From contig JAFGSQ010000019.1 of assembly GCA_016934535.1 (NCBI GenBank), positions 1 through 64,000 on the forward strand: a DNA stretch of 64,000 bases. The letters run 5' to 3'. The stretch comes from a candidate division WOR-3 bacterium. GTDB lineage: Bacteria; SDB-A. Shown here one piece after another: positions 51,512 to 59,993 of the stretch (the stretch's first letter is position 1; the number at the start of each line of letters is the position of its first letter). Below the pieces are notes generated by a model. That model was given only the letters and a program-made list of their open reading frames with translations, was not told the origin of the DNA and did no database searches. The position numbers and the translations under genes were made by a program.

Positions 51512-53434
51512 TTACTCAGCTACGATTATCTTGCCAGAGAAAACGCTTTCCGAGGCTTCGAGCCTGAAGAAATATGTCCCGGCAGATACTTCGTCGCCGT
51601 TTGTGTCTCTGCCTTGCCACACGAGATTATGAGCGCCGGCTCCGACATTGCTGTAATTATCCAGAGTTATTGTTCTTCCCGTCACGTCGAATACCATGAA
51701 GTTGACGTCCGTAGTCGCAGGAAGATTGAATTCAATTCTGAATTCTCCGTTAAATACGGAAGACACGATATTGGCTTCGAAGACATCGGATATCTCTCCG
51801 GGAGTCTCCTCGATGTAGTTGCATGTAATCCCCGTGTGAAGGCATCCGAACGCAGCAGAATATGGAGTGTATCCACCAGCAGCAAAAATCAATCCTTCAG
51901 CCAGGTCTGTGTATGAAGTGTCAATCCACGCCGCACATCCGCCGACATTCGATCTTCCGGGTCCGAACATGTCGGGCATCTGCTGCCAGCCGTCTGCAGT
52001 ACTGTATCTCCAGCAGTCGGACACGTACGTCGAACCGTAACCGCCGAAAAGATAAAGCGCGTCGTCCAAATCAGCGTAACCGCACCTGTAACGGATTCCT
52101 CCGGGACAGTCCGTCCCTGCAGTCCACGTTATCGTCGTGGGCGTGCCGGCATCGATCGTTCCGATGTACGAAGTCGCTACGTATCCGCCAGATTCGTATC
52201 CGGATGAAACAAACAGCGAATTGCCGCCCAAATAAGCCGCAGCACCTGACATCCTCGCTGTCGGGAAAGGAGTACCGCTTGCAAGTGTCAGGGCGTTTAT
52301 GTCGAATACCTGAACGTAGTTCGTCATCGTCCATGAACCGTTGCTTCCTCCGCCGATGATGTATATGAGTTCCCTGTCTTCGTCAAGCGCGCACATGGCA
52401 TCGTTGACCGGATTTATAAGAGCTATAGTGTTGGTGTAGAAAGTATCTCCGTCGCAGTCGTATATCATTATGTGCGTCGGACTCGACCACGAACCGATTA
52501 GATAGATCTTGTTCTCGTAAGATATGCATCCGCCGTAATGTTTGGGATAAGGCATCGTGACAGGTCCCGACCAAGTCTTCGTCGCGTAGTCGAACGAGTA
52601 CAGAAGGTTGTTCTGCGCCGCCGGATTTCCGCCGAACACGTGGATTATCGGATGACCGCTGCCGTCTATTCCCCAGCCTACGAGCGGTCCGCTCTTGGCT
52701 TCGGGTATGTCTGTCAGTACTTCCCAGAAAGTGTCGGGAGGAACTACTCCGGCGATTGTGTCTATTTGCACATCGTCGATCGCACAGTCAGCGCCGTCGT
52801 TGTGGACGTTGTGGAAACTGATTATGAGGTTGTTACCGGCATAAGCGTCGAGGTTCAAAGTTGCCTGGTACCATGTCCAGTTTTCCCACGGCCATACTCC
52901 GCCTGAATTGACGACATCCGCCGAGTCTCCTAACGTCCAGAGCTGGGTCCAGTTTGAACCGGCGTCGGTGCTGACTTCGACAAAAAGATCGCCGTTGTCA
53001 TTAGGATCCACGAACCAATAGTAGCTGGCGTCCCACCAGAATGAAAGGGTGCAGTTTGTCGCAGATGTCAGGTTAAGACTCATGGTGTTAAGCCTGACGT
53101 CTACCGTGTAGCCCCAGCCGACCAAAGCCGCAGAAGAGCCTGTATGCTGATAGCTTGTGGAAAGATGCCAGTAACAGGGGGTTGTTCCACCCATTGTTCC
53201 GCTCGTAATTGTTGTGTCCCACCCTGTCGGAGGCACTGCTGTTTCAAAGCCTTCGGCCAGCATTACTCCGAAAGGAGAAAACGCAGAGGAATGAGTGCCG
53301 GAACTGAGCGTTGCAGGCATTGTCTTGCTGTCGATAGCAATGCCCTCCTGAATCTGTAACGGTGCGAAATCCGCTGAAGCGAATATGGCGGCCGACAGCA
53401 GAGCAAAAGCACAGAAAAAAAGTACTTTCTTCAC
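51512..53434 (-). CDS. Mosaic secreted protein with kelch-like propeller and sorting tail (paralogue)
   Basis: A 640-residue exported protein starting at GTG 53434 (AAAGGAGGT upstream). The signal peptide (VLFFCAFALLSAAIFASA) is followed by a MAM/jelly-roll-like domain at about 55-225 (LAEGFETAVPPTGWD; LSFWWDASYYW; CAIDDVQIDT). A kelch-like propeller at about 230-530 and the sorting tail are close copies of those in the 922-residue neighbour. The two share long blocks at the DNA level, pointing to duplication of the 3' part with different N-terminal modules attached. Function unknown; binding or adhesion is plausible. Confidence 0.88.
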   Translation of the reverse strand: MKKVLFFCAFALLSAAIFASADFAPLQIQEGIAIDSKTMPATLSSGTHSSAFSPFGVMLAEGFETAVPPTGWDTTITSGTMGGTTPCYWHLSTSYQHTGSSAALVGWGYTVDVRLNTMSLNLTSATNCTLSFWWDASYYWFVDPNDNGDLFVEVSTDAGSNWTQLWTLGDSADVVNSGGVWPWENWTWYQATLNLDAYAGNNLIISFHNVHNDGADCAIDDVQIDTIAGVVPPDTFWEVLTDIPEAKSGPLVGWGIDGSGHPIIHVFGGNPAAQNNLLYSFDYATKTWSGPVTMPYPKHYGGCISYENKIYLIGSWSSPTHIMIYDCDGDTFYTNTIALINPVNDAMCALDEDRELIYIIGGGSNGSWTMTNYVQVFDINALTLASGTPFPTARMSGAAAYLGGNSLFVSSGYESGGYVATSYIGTIDAGTPTTITWTAGTDCPGGIRYRCGYADLDDALYLFGGYGSTYVSDCWRYSTADGWQQMPDMFGPGRSNVGGCAAWIDTSYTDLAEGLIFAAGGYTPYSAAFGCLHTGITCNYIEETPGEISDVFEANIVSSVFNGEFRIEFNLPATTDVNFMVFDVTGRTITLDNYSNVGAGAHNLVWQGRDTNGDEVSAGTYFFRLEASESVFSGKIIVAE

Positions 53435-53504
53435 ACTAACCTCCTTTAATTGGTTAAAACAGAACAATCACTATTACATAAACCGCTTATGCAATAGAAC
53501 CTTC

Positions 53505-53533
53505 ATTAAACCACTTTTTGTTCACTAAGTCAA
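53505..53533 (-). promoter_or_regulatory. Promoter of the 640-residue secreted protein
   Basis: Minus strand TTGACT (53533-53528), 17 bp, TTTAAT (53510-53505). It is matched in layout and bases to the promoter at 51294-51322. Confidence 0.65.
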
Positions 53534-53558
53534 ACAATTCTGTATAAATAACACTATT

Positions 53559-54350
53559 TTACCTTCTCGCCCTTCCGGCGAGCCCCATTTTGCTTTCTGA
53601 CCCAATAAACGAGAGGAGATTTTCTATCTCAGGAATTTTCCTGCACTCCTCTTCTATCTTTTTCACTCTGTCGTCGAAAAGAGGAATTTTACCCGAGAAT
53701 AAAAAACCGTAAGCCTTCTTGAGCTCCTCTAATGTCTCTTTCTTGAAATTTGCCCTTCTCAGAGCGACGAGATTGAGCCCCAGCATGCCTATGGGTTCTC
53801 CCACCGCTTTTCCGTATGGCAGAACGTCTTTGTTTATTCTGTAGCCTCCGCCTACGAAAGAAAATCGTCCTATCCTCGTGAACTGGTGAATCGGACAGAG
53901 TCCGCTGATGAAAACGTTGTCTTCGACGACTACATGCCCCGAAAGCGCCGATTCGTTTGCTATCGTTATATTGTCTCCCAAAAGGCAGTCGTGGGCTATG
54001 TGGACAAACCCCATAATGAAACATCCGCTGCCTATGACTGTTTTTTTGTATCCGAGATTCGTACCCCGGTGAACCGTGACATATTCCCTGAGGACGTTGT
54101 TGTTCCCGATAACAGTCAGGCAACCCTCTCCCGGATCCTTGAGGTGTTGGGGATTTCCTCCGATGAGACAGCCTTTGCCTATCTGGCAGTTACTTCCTAT
54201 CTTTGTTCCGGGCATTATCTCGGCGCAGGAACCTATGTACGTGTTGTCTCCTATTTCAACACCCTCGTGTATTATAGCAAAAGGCGATATATCAGCATCT
54301 TTTCCCAGGACTGCTTGTTTCGAGACTATTGCCGTTTCGTGAATTTTCAT
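53559..54350 (-). CDS. lpxA: Acyl-ACP:UDP-N-acetylglucosamine O-acyltransferase
   Basis: LpxA starts lipid A synthesis by putting a 3-hydroxyacyl chain on UDP-GlcNAc. The 263-residue protein is a left-handed beta-helix of hexapeptide repeats ([14 protein letters not shown] onward) with [16 protein letters not shown], the catalytic histidine in [13 protein letters not shown], and [16 protein letters not shown] helical C-terminus follows. It overlaps fabZ by 4 bp and is the last gene of the envelope cluster. Confidence 0.97.
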   Translation of the reverse strand: MKIHETAIVSKQAVLGKDADISPFAIIHEGVEIGDNTYIGSCAEIMPGTKIGSNCQIGKGCLIGGNPQHLKDPGEGCLTVIGNNNVLREYVTVHRGTNLGYKKTVIGSGCFIMGFVHIAHDCLLGDNITIANESALSGHVVVEDNVFISGLCPIHQFTRIGRFSFVGGGYRINKDVLPYGKAVGEPIGMLGLNLVALRRANFKKETLEELKKAYGFLFSGKIPLFDDRVKKIEEECRKIPEIENLLSFIGSESKMGLAGRARR

Positions 54351-54790
54351 CTGTCCGCCAGTTTAGCTTTTAAAACACCTTCACAGGCGAGCTCTCCTTC
54401 TACTGTGCTTCTGGCCTTCATCACGCATACCCCGTGCCTGTAGCTTTCGAGGTAAAGTTCGTGCCGGAGAGTATCACCCGGGACGACGGCTCTCCTGAAC
54501 TTTACAGCGTCTATTCCGAGAAAAAGAAGTATCTTTCTATCGGGATTTTCCACTTTTCTAAGTAGCAGAAATCCGCCGGTCTGAGCCATTGATTCCACTA
54601 TGAGAACTCCGGGCATGATGGGATTGCCGGGAAAATGACCCTGGAAAAAAGGTTCGTTCATTGTGACGTTCTTTATTCCGACGACCCTGTCGTCTGAAAT
54701 CTCAATTATCCTGTCTACGAGCAAGAACGGATACCTGTGAGGTATCAGCCTCATAATTTCCTCAATTTTCAGCGAGTTCTGATCAGGCAT
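54347..54790 (-). CDS. fabZ: 3-hydroxyacyl-[ACP] dehydratase
   Basis: FabZ dehydrates 3-hydroxyacyl-ACP and competes with LpxA/LpxD for substrate, so its place between lpxC and lpxA is typical. The 147-residue hot-dog protein has [14 protein letters not shown] (catalytic His) and [21 protein letters not shown] (catalytic Glu). ATG 54790 follows AAAGGAGGGG and overlaps lpxC by 8 bp. In some relatives lpxC and fabZ are fused; here they are separate. Confidence 0.96.
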   Translation of the reverse strand: MPDQNSLKIEEIMRLIPHRYPFLLVDRIIEISDDRVVGIKNVTMNEPFFQGHFPGNPIMPGVLIVESMAQTGGFLLLRKVENPDRKILLFLGIDAVKFRRAVVPGDTLRHELYLESYRHGVCVMKARSTVEGELACEGVLKAKLADR

Positions 54791-55634
54791 CTTTCCCCTC
54801 CTTTCGGCCGTTATATGATAGAGACAGTTTTTGAACAAAATCAAGATGTAACGAGTGTCCCGGACAAAACGCGAAAATTCTTCCTCTCAGTTTTTTCGGA
54901 AAAAGCATGAGGTCTCCGAGAAAATCGAGGGCTTTGTGCGCACAGAGTTCGTCTTCGACCCTGAAAGAGCAGCCCTCCAGTAATTTTCCATGTTTTCCGA
55001 CTACGAGCGCGTTCTCGAGGGATCCCCCGTTGATGAGGCCGCGCTCTCTGAGAGAGTCCAACCAGCTTTCGAAAGCAAAAGTCCTGGCCCCAGCGATTCT
55101 TGTTCCCAAGTCTTTTGAGAAGGCGTCGAATGTGAGATGTTCGCAATTGACTCCCTCTTCGGGGAACGATATCAATACTGTTATCACAAGGCTTTCTTCT
55201 CGCCAGGGTGCGAAAAGAATCTCGGAAAAACCTTTTTTTACGTAAACAGGCATTTCTTCTTCATATTCGTCTCTGAAATTTTTCGTGTCTTTTGTTCCGG
55301 ACCCGTTAATAGCTTCGACAAAGGGAAGAGCGCTTCCATCGAGAAATGGTACCTCTTCACCCACGACTTCAATTCTCACATCCGTAATACCGGTAATAAA
55401 GAAAGCAGACATGACGTGTTCTATCACCTCTATCTGCGTACTTTTACCTTTCAGCGCCGTACATCTTCTAGACGAGTCCGCATTTTGCGGAAGCGCTTTA
55501 ATTTCCTCACCTCTGGAAAAAAAAACTATCCCTCCGTCATCGGATGGCAAGATTTTCAAACTGCATTTTCCGCCATTGTGAAGACCGGTCCCAGAGATTT
55601 TTATCGTTTCTTTAAGCGTTCTTCTATTAGTCAA
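54783..55634 (-). CDS. lpxC: UDP-3-O-acyl-N-acetylglucosamine deacetylase
   Basis: LpxC performs the committed, zinc-dependent step of lipid A synthesis. The 283-residue product has GTGLHNGG at the N-terminus, the first zinc histidine in VIEHVMSA and the other ligands in [21 protein letters not shown] is also present. The overlap with lpxD is 8 bp. Length is near the usual 300. Confidence 0.97.
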   Translation of the reverse strand: MTNRRTLKETIKISGTGLHNGGKCSLKILPSDDGGIVFFSRGEEIKALPQNADSSRRCTALKGKSTQIEVIEHVMSAFFITGITDVRIEVVGEEVPFLDGSALPFVEAINGSGTKDTKNFRDEYEEEMPVYVKKGFSEILFAPWREESLVITVLISFPEEGVNCEHLTFDAFSKDLGTRIAGARTFAFESWLDSLRERGLINGGSLENALVVGKHGKLLEGCSFRVEDELCAHKALDFLGDLMLFPKKLRGRIFAFCPGHSLHLDFVQKLSLSYNGRKEGKDA

Positions 55635-56613
55635 GTTTCCTCAATTTTTTAGCCATCTGAGGTAGGAATTTCAAAGAAGCTATCACTCTCCTTGCCAGGG
55701 ATATGTCCATGGCAGGTATCCAAAGATATACCGCACCGTCCGGAACGTTTCCGGAAACTCCGCTCTTTGCCATTATGACGGCATTTTTCCCGATTTTGGC
55801 GTGATCCGCGATACCTACCTGCCCTGCCATCATAGTTCCGGATCCGACTTCGACGCTGCCGCTTATACCTGTCTGTGATGCTATGAGACAGTTTTCTCCT
55901 ATGCTGACGTTATGTCCGACCTGTACGAGATTATCAATTTTCGTCCCTTTTCCCACTACTGTTTCGTCGAGCATTGCCCTGTCTACTACGGCATTGGCGC
56001 CAATTTCCACGTCATCCTCAATGATTACCCTTCCTATCTGAGGTATTTTTATCGCTTTCCCGCTTTCACGAAGATATCCGAAACCGTCGCTCCCGATGAC
56101 GGTTCCCGGATGAACGATGACCCTGTTGCCGATAGAACAGTTCCTCAAAACAGTGACGTTAGGATAAATGGTGCAATCTGAACCGATTTGAGAGGATTCG
56201 CCGACATAACAGTTGGCGCTGATGACCGTGTTGTTGCCGATGACGGCATTATCCGAGATGACTACGTTTGGTCCGACCGATACACTGTCGCCCAAAACAG
56301 CGTCTTTTGATATCACGGCCGTCGGATGGATTCCTTTGTCCGTATTGATTACAGCGAAAAACTCTCTCATGACCCTGACGAAAGAAAGATAGGGATTCTC
56401 GGCCTCAATTCCTTTTTCAAGACCAAGACCCGGCATGCAAATTATCGCCGCCCCTTTTTCCGAGGCTTTGGCCAATTCATTTTCGTCTTTTTTGTCAAGG
56501 AAAGTCAGAGAACCTTTTCCTGCTTTTACGATAGAGGAAAGTATTTGTATCTCAAAATCCGGATCTCCGATTAACTTGCCGCCTGCTATTGCAGCGGCTG
56601 AAGAAAGTTTCAA
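55627..56613 (-). CDS. lpxD: UDP-3-O-acylglucosamine N-acyltransferase
   Basis: LpxD adds the second 3-hydroxyacyl chain. The 328-residue protein has the N-terminal uridine-binding domain (LTFLDKKDENELAKA), then hexapeptide beta-helix repeats. The catalytic histidine lies in NLVQVGHNVSIGENC; GSDGFGY and GQVGIADHAKIG follow. It ends in the usual helical tail. Confidence 0.97.
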   Translation of the reverse strand: MKLSSAAAIAGGKLIGDPDFEIQILSSIVKAGKGSLTFLDKKDENELAKASEKGAAIICMPGLGLEKGIEAENPYLSFVRVMREFFAVINTDKGIHPTAVISKDAVLGDSVSVGPNVVISDNAVIGNNTVISANCYVGESSQIGSDCTIYPNVTVLRNCSIGNRVIVHPGTVIGSDGFGYLRESGKAIKIPQIGRVIIEDDVEIGANAVVDRAMLDETVVGKGTKIDNLVQVGHNVSIGENCLIASQTGISGSVEVGSGTMMAGQVGIADHAKIGKNAVIMAKSGVSGNVPDGAVYLWIPAMDISLARRVIASLKFLPQMAKKLRKLD

Positions 56614-56625
56614 GTGTTCCCCCTT

Positions 56626-57570
56626 CTACAGCTCTGTCGCAATGTCCGACACAAGGAGCTCTACGGCTCTTTCGAGGTTCTCTGATTTTTCGAAATTCTG
56701 CTCTACGGCGAGTAATTCTCTAAAAAGCTCCGCAGAATAAAGGAAAAGCTTTAAATTGTACTGTTCCCCGGTTTGAGTTATCTGCCCCCTGACAATGTAA
56801 TCGGCGCCAAGGAAAGAAGCGAGCGCGGCGAGCTGGGATTCTGTTACTGATTCTATAGAAGTAATCGCGTTCTGGGTCATCCCCTGGGACACGTCGTCTC
56901 CTTTGGACATCTCTACGTTTGCAATGTTCATAAGAGCCGTATTGACCATTGAGGAAGCCGTCAAAGCTATACCTGACGCTCTGGCGTCGGCTGTAGTTGC
57001 CACGACAGATAAAAACGCAAGTATTGTCTTTTCTGCCTCCGTTGTGTCGACGACGGTAATGTATTCGGCGTTGAGTCTCGTAAGTATTTCGGATGTAATG
57101 TCAAGTCCGGGTTCAGCGTAAAGTATGACTCCCGACGAGACGTCCAAAACAACGGAGAGATTCTTTAATTCCGAGACTTCTTCTATGGTCCTGTTTATCT
57201 GAGCCACTGGAGATTCCGTCAATTCTTCGGTTTTGTTTTTCAACAAACCGTCCTCTCCCCACACAGATTGAATAAAAGACTCGTAATCAGTCTTTTTTTG
57301 ATTTATGAGATCCCTCCTGCGGGCGATCTCTTCCTCGGAGAGTGTCACGGCTTCAGTTTCAAGTTCGGATTGAAGAGTCAGCCATTCCCTCTTTTTTGTT
57401 TCGGCTTCGTTCGTCCAGTTGTTTTCAAGTATCTGAAGCTGGGATCTTAGATCGTTCATCGCCGTATACTCTCTGAAAATCCTCTCTATGTCCACGTATC
57501 CGATTTCTCCGGCCGACAAAGTCCCGTAAAGAAAAAACGCGACAAATAATTTGAAAATTGCTTTTTTCAT
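56626..57570 (-). CDS. Skp/OmpH-family periplasmic chaperone fused to a CsgG/TolB-like domain
   Basis: A 314-residue exported protein. The signal peptide is followed by an OmpH domain at about 20-165: IGYVDIERIFREY, a long coiled coil, and the closing strand LSVVLDVSSGVILYAEPGLDITSEI. Ordinary Skp (about 160-180 residues) stops here. The extra 140 residues (ADARASGIALTASS; GADYIVRGQITQTGEQYNLKLFLYSAEL) resemble the alpha/beta domain of CsgG/FlgO/TolB-N type lipoproteins. The location between bamA and lpxD is the classical Skp place, supporting a role in outer-membrane protein delivery. Confidence 0.85.
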   Translation of the reverse strand: MKKAIFKLFVAFFLYGTLSAGEIGYVDIERIFREYTAMNDLRSQLQILENNWTNEAETKKREWLTLQSELETEAVTLSEEEIARRRDLINQKKTDYESFIQSVWGEDGLLKNKTEELTESPVAQINRTIEEVSELKNLSVVLDVSSGVILYAEPGLDITSEILTRLNAEYITVVDTTEAEKTILAFLSVVATTADARASGIALTASSMVNTALMNIANVEMSKGDDVSQGMTQNAITSIESVTESQLAALASFLGADYIVRGQITQTGEQYNLKLFLYSAELFRELLAVEQNFEKSENLERAVELLVSDIATEL

Positions 57571-57585
57571 TCAAGCGCCCCTTGC

Positions 57586-59949
57586 TCAAAAGTTTGTGCC
57601 GAACTGTATATGCGGTTTCCAGTCTCCCGATGAAAAACCGTACGCGTAATCTACGCCGATTATGCCAAGCATGGGTATATTCAGCCTGAAACCCACTCCC
57701 GCGCTTTTGTAAAAGTCGCCGAAGCTTCTCGAACCGCCGACCGAATACGGGTCCGGCCAGGTATTCCCGGCATCTGCAAACAATGATACGTTCGCCATGT
57801 CGCCAAGATTGACGGAATACTGAGCGTTCAAAAGGATCGCCGTCGCGCCGCCCTTTACGTCTCCGTCCCTTACAGGGCCTATTGTGTATTCGTCATATCC
57901 TCTGACGCCCCAATCTCCGATGCCGCCGAGTCTGTATAACTCATACACGGGGACATCGGCGCCTCCCGTCGAATAAAAATCCGAAATCACTCCAGTTTTA
58001 TTTCTGAACATGAGAGAAGTCGACGGCATATTGGATCCCGGCATTTTCGTAGTCACCGGAATAAAATATTTGAACTCGAACACGTGTTCCCTGAAATTGA
58101 CATCTCCCTGCATGAAGCCGCCCGTTAGATTGGTGGCAAGTGAAAAATACGACCCGCGGGACGTGTTGAAATATTTGTCCCTTGAATCCCTGACGAAAGT
58201 CAGACCGAAACGGCTTATATACTTGAGCCCCTCCTGCGACTTCAGGTAGTCGCTCGCGCTGTCCTGATCGAATATGTCAACTTCGACCCGCTCGATTGTG
58301 TAGGAATTGTAGATTTTGGAAAAGTTTATCCAGGGCAGTTGTCTCGCAGTGTTTATCTGGAATCCTTCTTTTCTGTATTTGTAGTTGTCCATTTCGTAAG
58401 TCGTCGCGAAAAATCTCACTCCTCCGGCCCAGTTTGTACCGAAAATCCACGGTTCGAAATAACCTATGTCAAAATTCCACATTTTTGAGTTTATATCGAA
58501 TTCAAGGTCGAACGATTCACCTTTTCCGAGAAGATTGGGAACGGCGAACTTGGCGTAGGCACCCACTCCGCCGTAATGTGAATATGTCGCTCCTCCCCTT
58601 ATTTCCCCGGATTTCTTTTCGAAGACCTCAATTATCAGATCCGCGTAAGCGATACTGTCGTTTGAGCTGTCGACAGGCGATATATCGGGTATTATATTGT
58701 CGAAAAAACCCAGGTTGAAAATTTTCTGTGAAGTCAGTCTCAATCCCGAGACAGAAAAATAATCTCCGGGCAACTGCGTTATCTCTCTTCTTATCAGTCT
58801 GTCTCTGGTCCTGTAATTTCCTATAATCTCGACGAGTCTTATCTTCACTCTCGGACCTTCCCTCAGCTGCCATTTTATGTCAACAAAACTGTCCCTTCTC
58901 GTCTGAACAGGATTGAACTGCACGTAAATGAAGCCGCTGTCGGCGTAAATTTCGCTCATCACCCGCTGGGTTTTTTCCAATTTTACAATGTCATAAGGCT
59001 TCCCTTCGCTGTAGGATATTAATTTGCGAAGAAATTCTTCGTCGAGAAACACCTGCCCTTCGAAAGAAGTCGAACCGAAAAATTTTTCTTCGCCTTCTGT
59101 CAGATAGACGTCAATGGAGACCAGCGTCGATTCTTCGTTGAAAGTGTAGTTGAAACTGTCCACTATTGCGTCGGGAAATCCTCTGCTTTTCAGCGCTCTT
59201 TCTATTGATTCTATGTCGGAGGATTCAAAAATGTTTTGATTGAAACCGCCTTTTCTGAAAAGACCGAATCTGTAAAAACTCCGGAAACCGCTCCAGCCGT
59301 AAAAACCCCATTCTCTGTTCTGAAGTCCGGTTTTTATATTTTCGGCCTCCAATGAATAAAGCCCGTTCAGATATATTGATGCGATCGTGATTTTTCTTCC
59401 TTCGGCAATGTCTATAACGACCGATACCCGGTTTTTGGAATCAGGTTCGCTTGCGATCACATCTACGACGGTCCCTATGTATCCTTCCCTTCCGTAGGAA
59501 TCCAGAACAAATTTCTTCCAGATCGCGATCTTTCTCGGTGTGACTGTTCTTCCTCTGAAAGGCCCCTCCGCCCAACCTCTGAGAACAGCTGTGTCTGCAG
59601 AACCGTGAGAAAGCCATTTTCTCATGTCTTCCTCGGATATTCTTCCGCACCCTCTTAATATCAGAGAATCGAGGACGGGATTTTCAGTGACATCGATGAT
59701 CAGAGTCAGCTGGTCCAAGTCTTCTGTAAAAGTGTCGAGGGACACATCGCTGAATAGATCCGTGGCGTAAAGATTTTTGATTATCATCGCAGAGACAAAG
59801 GGGGAAAATTCAGCGCCTTCCGCAAGACCGGCCATTTGAATGACCTGATCCTCGCTCGATCTGTCGTTTCCGGTGATTCTTACAGCCGAAATCGTTTTAG
59901 CCCAGACGCAGACGGGCAATAAAAGAGCCAAAAATAATAATTTTTTCAT
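57586..59949 (-). CDS. bamA: Outer membrane protein assembly factor BamA
   Basis: BamA inserts beta-barrels into the outer membrane. The 787-residue product from ATG 59949 has a signal peptide (LLFLALLLPVCVWA), POTRA domains through about residue 415 (ISAVRITGNDRSSED; IASIYLNGLYSLE; VRIKLVEIIGNYRTRD), and a C-terminal 16-strand barrel. The barrel has the VRGY loop motif (GVRGYDEYT) and ends at phenylalanine (PHIQFGTNF), as barrel substrates do. The upstream frame to 59997 is inside clpC and rejected. Confidence 0.97.
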   Translation of the reverse strand: MKKLLFLALLLPVCVWAKTISAVRITGNDRSSEDQVIQMAGLAEGAEFSPFVSAMIIKNLYATDLFSDVSLDTFTEDLDQLTLIIDVTENPVLDSLILRGCGRISEEDMRKWLSHGSADTAVLRGWAEGPFRGRTVTPRKIAIWKKFVLDSYGREGYIGTVVDVIASEPDSKNRVSVVIDIAEGRKITIASIYLNGLYSLEAENIKTGLQNREWGFYGWSGFRSFYRFGLFRKGGFNQNIFESSDIESIERALKSRGFPDAIVDSFNYTFNEESTLVSIDVYLTEGEEKFFGSTSFEGQVFLDEEFLRKLISYSEGKPYDIVKLEKTQRVMSEIYADSGFIYVQFNPVQTRRDSFVDIKWQLREGPRVKIRLVEIIGNYRTRDRLIRREITQLPGDYFSVSGLRLTSQKIFNLGFFDNIIPDISPVDSSNDSIAYADLIIEVFEKKSGEIRGGATYSHYGGVGAYAKFAVPNLLGKGESFDLEFDINSKMWNFDIGYFEPWIFGTNWAGGVRFFATTYEMDNYKYRKEGFQINTARQLPWINFSKIYNSYTIERVEVDIFDQDSASDYLKSQEGLKYISRFGLTFVRDSRDKYFNTSRGSYFSLATNLTGGFMQGDVNFREHVFEFKYFIPVTTKMPGSNMPSTSLMFRNKTGVISDFYSTGGADVPVYELYRLGGIGDWGVRGYDEYTIGPVRDGDVKGGATAILLNAQYSVNLGDMANVSLFADAGNTWPDPYSVGGSRSFGDFYKSAGVGFRLNIPMLGIIGVDYAYGFSSGDWKPHIQFGTNF

Positions 59950-59993
59950 TTTTGTTTTCGCACCCCTGACATGAATTGTTTCTTCCGGGCAGC

